Positions 16,554 to 25,681 are shown, counted from the first letter of the stretch. The stretch: DNA of 64,000 nt from Ovoidimarina sp038744785 (GCA_038744785.1 JBCDLX010000009.1:62001-126000), one strand, 5' to 3'. The notes: generated from the sequence alone by a model not told the origin. Numbers and translations: made by a program.

Positions 16554-17762
16554 ATGCTCGACGAAGTCGGGAGGTTCGATCTGAATGCCATCGGGCCGGA
16601 ATTCATCGAGAATCCGCACCCTATTCTGCATCGTTTGCGAGCCGAGAGCCCGGTGCATCCAAACTCTGACGGGTCGGTCTACCTGACGCGCTACGAGGAT
16701 GTGGTTCAGGTCTATCGATCGCGCGATATGTTGTCTGACAAGACAGAGGCTTTTGGGACAAAGTTCGGTGAATGCCCCCTGAAGACGCATCACACGACAA
16801 GCCTGATATTCAACGATCCCCCCTATCACACGGTGGTCCGAAAGCTGATTTCTGGTGCGTTCACCCCGCGCAAGCTGGCCGAAATGGAACCTTTGATCGA
16901 CGGTATCGTCGATCGGCTTTTGGATGAGGTCGAAGATCGCGGAGAATTGGATCTGATTGCCGATTTCGGGATGATGCTCCCGACCGAGATCATTTCCTTT
17001 ATGCTGGGCATTCCCGAAAGCTACCGCTCAAAGCTACGAGGCTTCTCGCTTGCGATCCTTGGCGCTCTTGACCCTGTCGTTCCCATCGATCGGATCAAGG
17101 CAGGAAACGCGGCAGTCACCGAATTCGGAGAGATTCTGTCGGATCTGATCGATCATCGCCGCGCCCATCCGGATGGTGCCGCGCAAGGCGAAGTGCTTGA
17201 AGCGCTTGTCTTCGGCGAGCATGAAGGTCGGCGGCTGACCCAAGAGGAACTCGTCCAGAACTGCATTTTCCTTCTGAATGCGGGTCACGAAACAACCACA
17301 AGCCTGGTTGGAAACTCAATCGGCCTGTTGCTCGACAATCCCGACCAGCACCGTTTCCTGATCGAGGCGCCCGAATTGATTGCACCGGCCGTGGAAGAGT
17401 TTTTACGCGTTGAAAGCCCTCTGCAAATCGGGAACAGGCTGGCGGGCGAGGATATTGCGCTATCCTCCGGCACCATCCCCAAGGGCACCTACATTCACAC
17501 CTCGATCGGTGCAGCCAACCGCGATCCAGAAGTGTTTGCAGATCCCGACCGATTGGATATCGCCCGTAAACCGAACCGCCATATCGCGTTCATTACAGGC
17601 ATCCATGTATGTCTGGGGGCGACCCTTGCCCGGATCGAAGGGCGCATCGCGCTGGGCAAGCTTGTTCAGAGGTTCCCGAAACTTGCCGCAAACGGAACCC
17701 CCGTAAGGATGCCGCTTGCGCGTTTTCGTGGATATCAGTCGCTGCCCGTTCGCGTGATCTGA
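16554..17762 (+). CDS. Cytochrome P450
   Basis: A 402-residue soluble bacterial P450. Motifs in order: the oxygen-activating I-helix LLNAGHETTTS, the K-helix E-x-x-R in EEFLRVESP, and the haem loop FITGIHVCLGATLAR with Cys353 as the iron ligand (the usual FGxGxHxCxG with Thr for Gly at the third position region). Substrate cannot be deduced. GGAGG sits eight bases before the ATG. A likely operator (16503-16524) precedes it. A ferredoxin-reductase-like gene is nearby on the other strand. It ends 2 bases from a convergent MscS gene. Confidence 0.95.
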   Translation: MLDEVGRFDLNAIGPEFIENPHPILHRLRAESPVHPNSDGSVYLTRYEDVVQVYRSRDMLSDKTEAFGTKFGECPLKTHHTTSLIFNDPPYHTVVRKLISGAFTPRKLAEMEPLIDGIVDRLLDEVEDRGELDLIADFGMMLPTEIISFMLGIPESYRSKLRGFSLAILGALDPVVPIDRIKAGNAAVTEFGEILSDLIDHRRAHPDGAAQGEVLEALVFGEHEGRRLTQEELVQNCIFLLNAGHETTTSLVGNSIGLLLDNPDQHRFLIEAPELIAPAVEEFLRVESPLQIGNRLAGEDIALSSGTIPKGTYIHTSIGAANRDPEVFADPDRLDIARKPNRHIAFITGIHVCLGATLARIEGRIALGKLVQRFPKLAANGTPVRMPLARFRGYQSLPVRVI

Positions 17763-17764
17763 CT

Positions 17765-18595
17765 TCAGGCGCTGGCCGGTTCGGAAAGGATCGTCCGTGT
17801 CGGGAACGGGATGTCGACCCCGCCGGTGTCCAGCGCTTCTTTGACTTGTCGCGTCATATCAGTCTTGAAGCCCCAGAAGTCTTCGGCCCTGCACCAGACA
17901 CGGACCATGAAATCGACGGAGGATTCGCCAAGGTTTGCAACCTGAATCCAAGGCTCCGGATCATTCATGGCACGCGGATCGGACAGGATCGTGTCGCGAA
18001 TGATCCGCTCAGCATCGGCCAGGTTTGCTCCATAGCCAACACCGAAAACCCATTCGACCCGACGCGTGTCGTATATCGAGTAGTTCGTGATCGTATTACC
18101 CCAAACTTGGCTGTTGGGAATGATCACCTGCACATTGTCGAGCGTCGCAAGTTCGGTGAAGTTCAGGGTGATTTCCTTGACCGTCCCCATCTCGCCCGCG
18201 ACGGAAACGAAGTCGCCCTGCTTGATCGGGCGGAAAAAGACAATCATCACGCCGGCCGCAACGTTCGACAGCGTTCCCTGCAGCGCCAACCCAACTGCAA
18301 GACCGGCGGCACCGAACACAGCCACGATCGAGGTTGTCTGAACTCCGAACGTGTTGAGGACAAAGAGCACGGCAAACGCAATGACTGTGTACCGCGCGAT
18401 GTTTCCCAGAAATGAAAACAGGGTGGGGTCCAGATGTTCGTTCCGACCGCCGATGGCCCTGATGCGTCGGCTGACCCAGCCTGCTAGGATCAGGCCAAGG
18501 AATAGAATCAGGGCCGCTGCGACAATATCGCCGACAAATCCAAGCACGACCTCAGGCTCAAAGAGCTCGCGCAGGGTCGTTTCAAAAAATTCCAT
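17765..18595 (-). CDS. MscS-family small-conductance mechanosensitive channel
   Basis: A 276-residue channel that opens under membrane tension during osmotic downshock. Three membrane segments are visible: about residues 14-40, 60-82 and the pore helix 88-115 with AVFGAAGLAVGLALQGTLSNVAAGVMIVF, the Gly/Ala-packed TM3 of MscS. The beta domain follows with FRPIKQGDFVSVAGEMGTVKEI and VIIPNSQVWGNTITNYS. Length is that of the short E. coli MscS type. It is the last gene of the run phhB-mscS on the minus strand, 26 bases after phhB. Confidence 0.95.
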   Translation of the reverse strand: MEFFETTLRELFEPEVVLGFVGDIVAAALILFLGLILAGWVSRRIRAIGGRNEHLDPTLFSFLGNIARYTVIAFAVLFVLNTFGVQTTSIVAVFGAAGLAVGLALQGTLSNVAAGVMIVFFRPIKQGDFVSVAGEMGTVKEITLNFTELATLDNVQVIIPNSQVWGNTITNYSIYDTRRVEWVFGVGYGANLADAERIIRDTILSDPRAMNDPEPWIQVANLGESSVDFMVRVWCRAEDFWGFKTDMTRQVKEALDTGGVDIPFPTRTILSEPASA

Positions 18596-18621
18596 GCTAA
18601 AGAAGCTCCCCTCTGTGCTGC

Positions 18622-18915
18622 CTATAGCAGCGCTTCCATGCGGCTGGCGAGCTTGGCGTCAAGTTCGGTCAGCCCACCACAATCATGCGTCGTCAACGTC
18701 ACGGTGACGCGATTGTAAACGTTGGACCATTCGGGGTGGTGATTCAACTTCTCTGCGTGGATCGCGGCCTGTGTCATAAACCCGAATGCTTCGACAAACG
18801 TCCCGAACGTGAATGTTCTAGTAATTGCATCCCGCTTTGCATCATGCGTCCAACCCTTGTCGATCAGCGGTGCGATCAATTCCGACCGCCTATCGTCGTC
18901 CAGCTTTTCTGCCAT
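18622..18915 (-). CDS. phhB: Pterin-4a-carbinolamine dehydratase
   Basis: A 97-residue protein that dehydrates 4a-hydroxy-tetrahydropterin, recycling the cofactor of phenylalanine hydroxylase. The catalytic motif is clear: AIHAEKLNHHPEWSNVYNRV holds the E-K-x-x-H-H-P-E-W signature, followed by LTTHDCGGLTELD. Length is normal. The ATG shares one base with the stop of the upstream FemAB-like gene (TAATG), so translation is coupled. No phenylalanine hydroxylase gene is visible in the window. Confidence 0.95.
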   Translation of the reverse strand: MAEKLDDDRRSELIAPLIDKGWTHDAKRDAITRTFTFGTFVEAFGFMTQAAIHAEKLNHHPEWSNVYNRVTVTLTTHDCGGLTELDAKLASRMEALL

Positions 18916-20093
18916 TACTCTTCCCCCGTCGTTCGCTTGAATGGGCCATAGCTTGTAAGTACTTCGATTTCCTCATCAACCGCATCGCGTTCGGCACGCA
19001 GGTATTGTGCGACTGCGCGCGCGAAACCGTCTTCCGCAAACCAGTGCAAGGAATGCGTTTGCACCGGCAGATAGCCGCGCGCAAGTTTATGCTCCCCTTG
19101 CGCACCCGCCTCGACCCGCGCCAGACCATGCGCGATCGCGTAGTCAATGGCCCGATAATAGCAGGCTTCGAAATGCAGGCAGGGATGATCTTCGATCGCA
19201 CCCCAGTACCGGCCATAGAGCGTTTCGCGCCCGATGAAGTTCAAGGCCCCCGCTACCGGGCGTCCCCGCTCGGCAAGCACCAGTAGGATATCGTCGCGAA
19301 GCGTATCGTGCGCGATCTCAAAGAAAGCACGCGTCAGATATGGGGTGCCCCATTTGCGCGCGCCCGTGTCCTGATAAAATCGCCAGAACGCGTCCCAATG
19401 CTCTGGCTGAATCGCGTCGCCAGTGTACCCAACGATCTCGCCGCCAAAGTTCTGCGCCGTCGCACGTTCCTTGCGAATATTCTTGCGCTTTCGGGAAGAA
19501 AGCGACGCCAAGAACGCGTCAAAGTCAGCATAGCCTGGGTTCTGCCAGTGAAATTGCTGGGTGACGCGGTGCAAAAGCCCGATCTCGGCCCCAAGCTCTG
19601 CCTCTTCGGGAGTACAAAAGGTGACGTGCAGAGACGACACGCTGTTGTCGGACGCAATACGCACGGCCCCTTCTGTCAGCGCGGCGACAGCGGCAGCTTC
19701 GTACCCTGGCCGGGCAAGAAACCGGCGACCCGTGGCTGGCGTAAAGGGCACCGCAATCTGAAGTTTGGGATAGTACCGCCCGCCTGCATTTTCGTAGGCG
19801 TGGGCCCAGTTGTAATCGAAGATGTATTCGCCCTGGCTGTGGCCCTTGGCATAAAGCGGCGCGACCCCAATCAGTTCGCCGTCCATGCGGGCCGCCAGAT
19901 AACGGGGTTGCCAGCCCGTGCCGCTTCCGACCGACCGCGACTGTTCCAGCGCGGAAAGAAACCGATGGGTCGTAAACGGGTCGATGGGCCGGTCGCCATC
20001 TTCGGTTTCCGGGCACGCGCAAGCGTCCCACTCCACCTCGCTAATGGCATCGAGCGTGCCAAAGGCCTCGATTTCGATCTGAGCCTGATCCAT
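18915..20093 (-). CDS. FemAB-like GNAT-fold acyltransferase (DUF482 family)
   Basis: A 392-residue protein of the PF04339 (DUF482, FemAB_like) family with an acyltransferase fold. Diagnostic pieces are WDACACPE near residue 25, PFTTHRFLSALE, YIFDYNWAHAYENAGGRYYPKLQIAVPFTPATGRRFL (split across about 85-130), WQNPGYADFDAFLASLSSRKRKNIRKER and FYGRYW-like TLYGRYWGAIEDHPCLHFEACYYR. The acceptor is not known; peptidoglycan-linked or aminoacyl transfer is only inferred from the fold. It precedes phhB with a one-base overlap. Common in Rhodobacterales. Confidence 0.87.
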   Translation of the reverse strand: MDQAQIEIEAFGTLDAISEVEWDACACPETEDGDRPIDPFTTHRFLSALEQSRSVGSGTGWQPRYLAARMDGELIGVAPLYAKGHSQGEYIFDYNWAHAYENAGGRYYPKLQIAVPFTPATGRRFLARPGYEAAAVAALTEGAVRIASDNSVSSLHVTFCTPEEAELGAEIGLLHRVTQQFHWQNPGYADFDAFLASLSSRKRKNIRKERATAQNFGGEIVGYTGDAIQPEHWDAFWRFYQDTGARKWGTPYLTRAFFEIAHDTLRDDILLVLAERGRPVAGALNFIGRETLYGRYWGAIEDHPCLHFEACYYRAIDYAIAHGLARVEAGAQGEHKLARGYLPVQTHSLHWFAEDGFARAVAQYLRAERDAVDEEIEVLTSYGPFKRTTGEE

Positions 20094-20145
20094 GCGGACC
20101 CTTCTTTGACGGGATAAGACTTAGGTGGGGCATACCCTTCCCGCG

Positions 20146-20898
20146 TCAACCGGGGGTGAAGCCCTCGAACGTGATTTGATCGGCGATTTTCAGTGCCTGG
20201 TCGGCGACCTTTTGCGACCGGACGGTCCAACACAGAATAGGCAACCCCCGATTGCGCACCGCCGACACCGCTGCGCTTGAAAGGTCTTCGACGTCATGGC
20301 TGATAAAGCAGGCCCCTGTTTCGTCCAGCATCGTCATTTCGGTCAAAGCGAGCAGTGCCGCATCGCTTGCGCCCGGCGCGGTGTCCGAGGTGAAGGTTTC
20401 GGTCGTTAGCCCACGTGGGCATTCCGGGGCGAGGTCCCGCATCCGCGCAACCGTATGCGGATTGAACGACATGATTGCGAGGGGACCGTGGTAGGTTTCG
20501 ATCGCTTGCGCAACGGCCGCTTCAAGCATCCCGTCCGTCGGGCCGAACAAGCCGGATTGATCCTTGATCTCAATCACCAGCGGAACCTGGCCCGCGACCT
20601 CATCCAAGATCTGCGTGAGGGTCGGAACTGTATCGTCTGACCCCATCAACCTGATGCGGCCAAGCTCGCTGGCATTACGGTCCTGGATGGGCCCTGAGGC
20701 CAAAGTCATTCGATCGAGAGCAGCGTCGTGAAATACCATCGCACGATTGTCGGACGATGGCTGAACGTCAATCTCAATCCCGTAGCCCGCGGCCACGGCC
20801 GCACGGACCGCAGACAAGCCGTTTTCGGGCCGCCCAGCCCCGTGTAGCGCGCGGTGGGCAAAGGGCCGCTCAAAAAAGCCCTGCGGAAGCCATCTCAT
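20146..20898 (-). CDS. Glycerophosphodiester phosphodiesterase-family protein
   Basis: A 250-residue TIM-barrel phosphodiesterase. Catalytic elements are in the expected places: FAHRALHG with RPENGLSA (His and the general N-terminal GDPD block), GIEIDVQPS (Glu and Asp metal ligands), MVFHDAALDRMT (second His) and LVIEIKD (third metal-ligand region), then SFNPHTVARM. No signal peptide, so the enzyme is probably cytosolic and acts on glycerophosphodiesters from lipid turnover. The ATG overlaps the upstream RidA stop in ATGA. Confidence 0.93.
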   Translation of the reverse strand: MRWLPQGFFERPFAHRALHGAGRPENGLSAVRAAVAAGYGIEIDVQPSSDNRAMVFHDAALDRMTLASGPIQDRNASELGRIRLMGSDDTVPTLTQILDEVAGQVPLVIEIKDQSGLFGPTDGMLEAAVAQAIETYHGPLAIMSFNPHTVARMRDLAPECPRGLTTETFTSDTAPGASDAALLALTEMTMLDETGACFISHDVEDLSSAAVSAVRNRGLPILCWTVRSQKVADQALKIADQITFEGFTPG

Positions 20899-21371
20899 TC
20901 GATTTCAAAGATTCCTTCGATTTCAACCGCCACCCCAAATGGAAGCGACGCAGCCGACACGGCGGAACGCGCATGGCGTCCCCGGTCTCCTAGTGCTTCG
21001 ACCATCAGATCCGACGCGCCATTGATCACTTTGGGTTGATCTGTGAACGCGGGGGTCGAGTTCACGAAGCCAACCAGTTTGACGACCCGTCGCAGACGCG
21101 ACAAGTCGCCGTCGCACGCCGCCTTGACTTGGGCGATCAGCGACAAGGCGCACAATTGTGCCGCTTCCCTGCCGCCCTCGACATCCATCGTGTCGCCAAG
21201 CTTGCCGATGATTAGCGCTCCATCCTTCATTGAGATCTGGCCAGAGACATGGAGAAGGTTGCCTGACCGCACAAATGGAATGTAGTTCGCGGCGGGGGCT
21301 GCCGCCTCTGGTAGGGTCAGGCCCATCTGGGCGAGTGATTCTTCGACGGACGCAGACATTGGCGCAGACAT
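20895..21371 (-). CDS. RidA-family (YjgF/Endoribonuclease L-PSP) protein
   Basis: A protein of about 158 residues of the long RidA subgroup, with VRSGNLLHVSGQISM, the central LCALSLIAQVKAACDGDLSRLRRVVKLVGFVNS block and the C-terminal GRHARSAVSAASLPFGVAVEIEGIFEIE, whose Arg residue contacts the enamine/imine substrate. RidA proteins deaminate reactive 2-aminoacrylate-type intermediates. AAGGA lies nine bases before ATG 21371; ATG 21377 is a close alternative. The stop overlaps the GDPD gene in ATGA. The open frame extends far upstream but without family similarity. Confidence 0.9.
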   Translation of the reverse strand: MSAPMSASVEESLAQMGLTLPEAAAPAANYIPFVRSGNLLHVSGQISMKDGALIIGKLGDTMDVEGGREAAQLCALSLIAQVKAACDGDLSRLRRVVKLVGFVNSTPAFTDQPKVINGASDLMVEALGDRGRHARSAVSAASLPFGVAVEIEGIFEIE

Positions 21372-21566
21372 GAGCATTGTGTTCCTTCGGCGATTTCTCT
21401 GTGCCACCCTTAGCGCCCGGGATGCAGCCCGGGAAGACAGTATGGCCACGCGAAAGGTTTGTTTCGCACACAAATTGGGCAATACCGGATTTCGTTGGCA
21501 TTTCCTTCGGGAAAGCACACCTATCTTCTATAGAGAGGGCTCGTGTGACCGTCGGTGGAGGATTGA

Positions 21567-22301
21567 ATGAAGTACGGGGTATCGACGGTGGGTGTAGCTG
21601 TGGGTCTTGCTTTTGGGCTTGCCGCCTGCACCACGCCCGACGAGTCCGTCGAAATTTTTGATCCCTACGAAGAACGCAACCGGAAAGTCCACGACTTCAA
21701 CGTTTCGCTCGATCGCAACCTGGTGCGGCCTGTCGCGCGCGCTTACGGTGAAGTCTTGCCTGGCGAAATTCGGGCGGGTGTGTCCAACATGAAGGATTTC
21801 GTTTCGACACCCAGTTACATTCTGAACGACGTTTTCCAGGGCAGCTTCGAGGATGCCGCCCACAACACCCTAAGGCTGGCGTTCAATGGCGTGTTCGGTT
21901 TCGGTCTGTTGGACTCTGCATCGGCTGCAGGTGTTGAACGCCGCCCGTCTGACTTCGGCCAGACACTGCACGTGTGGGGAGCTCCCGAAGGTGCCTATAT
22001 CGAAAGCCCGTTCATCGGCCCGTCAACCGAGCGCGATACGATTGGTACGGTTGTCGATATCGTGACGAACCCGACCGCCTACGCGCTGGACCGGTCGATC
22101 ATCTGGGTCTCGCCGGGTGTCACAGCAGGCGATGTCCTTCAGCAGCGATATGAGTTTGGCGACACGGTAGACAGCTTGCTCGACGACAGCGCAGACAGCT
22201 ATGCCCAGACCCGCAGCATCTACTTGCAGAACCGGCGGTTCGAATTGGGCCAGGACGACGAGTTTGAATTCGACCCCTACGAGGATCTTTTCGATGAATA
22301 G
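21567..22301 (+). CDS. mlaA: MlaA (VacJ) outer-membrane lipoprotein
   Basis: A 244-residue lipoprotein of the Mla pathway, which removes misplaced phospholipids from the outer leaflet of the outer membrane. The signal peptide ends in a lipobox LAAC (Cys at about residue 21). The mature part has DPYEERNRKVHDFNVSLDRNLVRPVA (split in the family by the same DPxE-x-x-NR start), the helix VLPGEIRAGVSNMKDFVSTP, FGQTLHVWGAPEGAYIESPFIGPST and a C-terminal acidic tail. mlaC follows with an 8-base overlap. The inner-membrane MlaFED genes are not in this window. Confidence 0.95.
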   Translation: MKYGVSTVGVAVGLAFGLAACTTPDESVEIFDPYEERNRKVHDFNVSLDRNLVRPVARAYGEVLPGEIRAGVSNMKDFVSTPSYILNDVFQGSFEDAAHNTLRLAFNGVFGFGLLDSASAAGVERRPSDFGQTLHVWGAPEGAYIESPFIGPSTERDTIGTVVDIVTNPTAYALDRSIIWVSPGVTAGDVLQQRYEFGDTVDSLLDDSADSYAQTRSIYLQNRRFELGQDDEFEFDPYEDLFDE

Positions 22302-22890
22302 GATTTCCCGCCGGATGGCCCTGATGACAGGCGCTGCCTTCGTCGCACACGCTGCCGGACCGGCGTCTGCCTTGTCAGATGCGCAGGCACGCGCACTTGT
22401 TCAACAGGTCGTCGATGACATCAACCGCGTGATTAATTCCGGCAAGTCTGAACGCGCGATGTACACAGACTTCGAAAGGATCTTTCGCCGCTACGGTGAT
22501 GTCGGGGTGATTGCCGCGTCCGTCCTGGGTCCCGACAGGCGGCGCGCAAGCCAGGCGCAGCAGCGTGCTTTTGCCGACGCGTTCGCAGGCTATATGGCCC
22601 GAAAGTACGGCAAGCGCTTTCGCGAGTTCATCGGTGGTCGGATAGACGTGCAGGGCACCCGCAATGCCGGGCGCTACCAAGAGGTGCAGACTGTAGCCCG
22701 GCTTCAAGGAAGTTCACCGTTCTCGGTTGTCTTTCGTGTCTCGGACCGGTCCGGTCAGGACCGGTTCTTCGATATCGTCATCGAGGGTATCAGTCTGGGA
22801 AAAACCGAGCGAACCGAGATCGGGGCGCTTCTGGACCGGAACCGTGGAAACATTGACGCCATGATCGCCGACCTGCGCCAGCGTGGCTGA
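22294..22890 (+). CDS. mlaC: MlaC periplasmic phospholipid-binding protein
   Basis: A 198-residue exported protein of the Ttg2D/MlaC family, the shuttle between MlaA and the inner-membrane complex. The N-terminus MNRISRRMALMTGAAFVAHA is signal-like with a twin-Arg pair, so Tat export is possible. The mature part has the family run VVDDINRVINSGKSERAMYTDFERIFRRYGDV (partial), AFADAFAGYMARKYGKRF and a late FFDIVIEGISLGKTERTEIGALLDRNRGNID. ATG at 22294 lies inside the last codons of mlaA, giving coupled translation. Confidence 0.94.
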   Translation: MNRISRRMALMTGAAFVAHAAGPASALSDAQARALVQQVVDDINRVINSGKSERAMYTDFERIFRRYGDVGVIAASVLGPDRRRASQAQQRAFADAFAGYMARKYGKRFREFIGGRIDVQGTRNAGRYQEVQTVARLQGSSPFSVVFRVSDRSGQDRFFDIVIEGISLGKTERTEIGALLDRNRGNIDAMIADLRQRG

Positions 22891-22905
22891 CGCGGATCTG
22901 CGGAC

Positions 22906-25059
22906 CTAATTGCCAAAGATATCCTGGAATACTCGCCGCAAAACGTTCTCAAGCTCGCCGGCGCCATTCACGGGCGGCGGTGGACGTTGCGATGCGGAGC
23001 TGTCCTGGGCGATCTGTTGGCCCGGCTCAGGCGGAACCAGCGGCAATGGCCGCGTCGGTAGCCCGTCATGGACGCGTAGCATGGCCTCGGCAAAAATGTC
23101 GGCGGGCAAACCGCCACCTGTGACACCCCTCAGCGGTGTGTTGTCGTCATAGCCCATCCAGACACCCACAACGTAGTCGGCCGAGAACCCGATGAACCAC
23201 GCATCGCGGGCCGCTTGTGTAGTACCGGTCTTCCCGGCGACCTCGACCCCTTGGACTGTGGCGCGCCCGCCCGTGCCCGACAGAACAACTTCGCGCATCA
23301 TGTATACAAGCTGGCCCGCCGCGCGGTCCGAGATCACCCGCTCACCGATCCCGCCTTCCTGTCCGATGATCGGAGTTGAGTCGTTCTTCAACGACAGCTC
23401 GATCATGCCATAGGGCCGGACGGATGATCCGCCGTTCAGAATACCGGCGTAGGCACCGGTCATTTCCAGAAGGGTCGATTCCGACACGCCAAGTGCCAAG
23501 GCGGGACCAGCCGCAAGATCGCTTTCGACGCCGAACCCTTCGGCCACAGAGCGTACGTTCTCCCGCCCGACATACTCCGAGACCTTCACTGCCGGAATGT
23601 TCAACGACCATTTCAGCGCTTCGGTCAGCGTCACAGGGCCGCGGAACGTTCTGTCATAGTTCTGTGGCGTCCAGGGGCCCGAGCCGGGCACATTGACCGT
23701 CAAGGGTTCGTCCCGGACAACGCCCAACGGGCTGTGGCCGAGATCCAGGGCAGCGGCGTAGATGAATGGCTTAAAGGACGATCCGGTTTGACGCTTCGCC
23801 TGAATTGCGCGGTTGAATTGTCCGGCGATCCCCTTGAACTTCCGACCACCGACCATGGCACGCACCGCACCGTCCGCGCTCATGACCACAATGGCCGCTT
23901 GCGCTTTGGAGCCTGCGCTGACCTTGGTGTCGAACACATACTGCAGTGCGTCCTCGGCCGCTTTCTGGATACGCTGGTCAAAGGTTGTGCGGACGATCAC
24001 ATCTTCGGTCGTGTCGCGCGTAAGGTAAGCCGGGCCCTCGTCCATCACCCAGTCGGCGAAGTAGCCGCCCGCGCTCCGCTCTGCGGCTTCCGACAAAACT
24101 GCAGGGTTGGTCTGCGCGTATGCAGCTTCGCCCTCGCTCAAAAGCCCTTGGGCTTCCATCAAACCAAGGATCAGGTTCGCCCGATCCTGACTACGCTTAA
24201 GGTTCGCCGTCGGTGCGTAGCGGGTCGGCGCTACCAGAAGCCCCGCCAACATCGCGGCTTCGGACGGCGACACTTCATTCGCCGATTTGCCGAAGTAGCG
24301 TTGTGCGGCGGCTTCAAAACCGCGCGTGCCGGCACCTAGGTAAGCGCGGTTGAGGTAGATCGTCAGGATATCGTCCTTGGAGTACCGCGCCTCCATCGCA
24401 ATCGCGTAGATCGCCTCTTTGATCTTGCGCTGGATGGTTGTCCGGCGGCAGTCGGCTTCGTATTCGGCCTCGCTCATGCCAGAGGCAGGATCGTACGGAT
24501 TACCAAGGCAGAGCAGCTTCGCCGTTTGCTGCGTGATGGTCGAACCGCCATGTCCCGACAACGGTCCGCGTCCTTCGCTTAGATTGATCCGCACAGCGCT
24601 TGCGATGCCGCGCGGGCTGATACCGAAATGGCGATAGAAACGCTTATCTTCGGTTGCGATGACCGCATTGCGCAAGTGCGGGGACACCGTGTCAGCGGTT
24701 ATCTGGCCACCGAACTGCTCGCCCCGCCAGGCAAAGACCTGGCCGTCCTGATCCAGAAGTGTAACCGACCCGCGCGCGCGGGCATCCAAGACATCAGTGA
24801 CCGCAGGCAGGCCAACAGCATAGTAGCTGACGACCACAGCCAGAATGATCGCGCAAACGACACCCGCCCGGATTGTGAGGCGCGTCAAAAGCCGAAAGAG
24901 CCAGACAAACGGACGCAGCAGAAGCGGGGTTCTGCGGGCAGCGCGTTTTGGGGCGCGCCGCTTCTTCCGACGCGGAGCGGGGGTTTTCTTTTGCGGAGCC
25001 GCCGTCCGATAGCGTCGCTCGGCCTTAAGAGGCGGTTTGCCGCCGCGTGCCTTTGCCAT
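22906..25059 (-). CDS. Class A penicillin-binding protein (PBP1A family)
   Basis: A 717-residue bifunctional peptidoglycan synthase. A very basic cytoplasmic tail (residues 1-45) leads to one membrane helix (about 60-85). The GT51 glycosyltransferase domain has the catalytic Glu in ATEDKRFYRHFG and GGSTITQQ; the transpeptidase has TGSSFKPF (nucleophile Ser, S-x-x-K), KWSLNIP (S-x-N) and GKTGTT (KTG). A Pro/Gln-rich tail follows. It is convergent with mlaC, 15 bases apart. Which cell-wall machine it serves (elongation or division) is not evident. Confidence 0.95.
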   Translation of the reverse strand: MAKARGGKPPLKAERRYRTAAPQKKTPAPRRKKRRAPKRAARRTPLLLRPFVWLFRLLTRLTIRAGVVCAIILAVVVSYYAVGLPAVTDVLDARARGSVTLLDQDGQVFAWRGEQFGGQITADTVSPHLRNAVIATEDKRFYRHFGISPRGIASAVRINLSEGRGPLSGHGGSTITQQTAKLLCLGNPYDPASGMSEAEYEADCRRTTIQRKIKEAIYAIAMEARYSKDDILTIYLNRAYLGAGTRGFEAAAQRYFGKSANEVSPSEAAMLAGLLVAPTRYAPTANLKRSQDRANLILGLMEAQGLLSEGEAAYAQTNPAVLSEAAERSAGGYFADWVMDEGPAYLTRDTTEDVIVRTTFDQRIQKAAEDALQYVFDTKVSAGSKAQAAIVVMSADGAVRAMVGGRKFKGIAGQFNRAIQAKRQTGSSFKPFIYAAALDLGHSPLGVVRDEPLTVNVPGSGPWTPQNYDRTFRGPVTLTEALKWSLNIPAVKVSEYVGRENVRSVAEGFGVESDLAAGPALALGVSESTLLEMTGAYAGILNGGSSVRPYGMIELSLKNDSTPIIGQEGGIGERVISDRAAGQLVYMMREVVLSGTGGRATVQGVEVAGKTGTTQAARDAWFIGFSADYVVGVWMGYDDNTPLRGVTGGGLPADIFAEAMLRVHDGLPTRPLPLVPPEPGQQIAQDSSASQRPPPPVNGAGELENVLRRVFQDIFGN

Positions 25060-25177
25060 TGTGTCTGCCGTGCCTGCCTGTTTTGCGGATCATACGCACT
25101 TCGCACAGGTTTGTAGACCCGGAACAGCGTTGCTGTCGGATTCAAAACAGACTAAAAAATAAGCATTGCCTGTAATT

Positions 25178-25294
25178 TGTGCAAAAAATGTGCAACTCCT
25201 TTGGAATCCGAACGGAATCCCAGCGCGCGTTCCTTGAGTTCATGTTCTCTTCGCCTCCCTTCTCGCGAGCGTGAATAGCGGGGGCAGGCCCCGC
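25178..25294 (+). promoter_or_regulatory. glnK upstream region: tandem TGTGCAA repeats and leader hairpin
   Basis: TGTGCAA occurs at 25178-25184 and 25189-25195, 11 bases apart, one helical turn. GGAATCC is also repeated 11 bases apart just downstream (about 25203-25220). A GCGGGG/CCCCGC hairpin with a 5-base loop (25278-25294) lies directly before the ribosome site. The 248-base gap is the only long intergenic region before glnK and probably carries its nitrogen-responsive promoter. I do not see a clear sigma-54 -24/-12 element. Confidence 0.4.
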
Positions 25295-25313
25295 AAGACG
25301 GAAGGGGATGCAT

Positions 25314-25652
25314 GTGAAACTCATCATCGCAGCAATCAAGCCGTTCAAGCTGGAGGAGGTGCGCGAAGCGCTCACCGCCATTGGCGTCCGCGGCATGATG
25401 GTCACCGAAATCAAGGGATTTGGTTCGCAATCGGGCCACACCGAAATTTATCGCGGCGCAGAATACGCCGTGAATTTCGTGCCCAAGGTGAAACTCGAGA
25501 TCGTGGCGCCGGCGGGGATGGCCGAGCAGATTGTCGAGACCATCGCTACGACTGCCAAGACCGACAAGATCGGTGACGGCAAGATCTTTGTACTCGACGT
25601 CGAAAGCGCCATGCGGGTCCGCACCGGTGAAACCGACGCGGACGCGCTCTGA
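25314..25652 (+). CDS. glnK: P-II nitrogen regulatory protein
   Basis: A 112-residue PII signal protein. The GTG at 25314 is chosen because GAAGGGG is then six bases upstream and the T-loop Tyr in GAEYAVNF falls at position 51, the canonical uridylylation site; ATG at 25308 would add two residues. The PROSITE-type C-terminal run GDGKIFVLDVESAMRVRTGE is present. It lies 29 bases before amtB, so it is the GlnK-type paralogue that binds the ammonium channel and blocks it when nitrogen is plentiful. A glnB paralogue elsewhere is likely. Confidence 0.95.
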   Translation: MKLIIAAIKPFKLEEVREALTAIGVRGMMVTEIKGFGSQSGHTEIYRGAEYAVNFVPKVKLEIVAPAGMAEQIVETIATTAKTDKIGDGKIFVLDVESAMRVRTGETDADAL

Positions 25653-25681
25653 CGCGGGCTGAGACAAAAGGACTATAGGTA

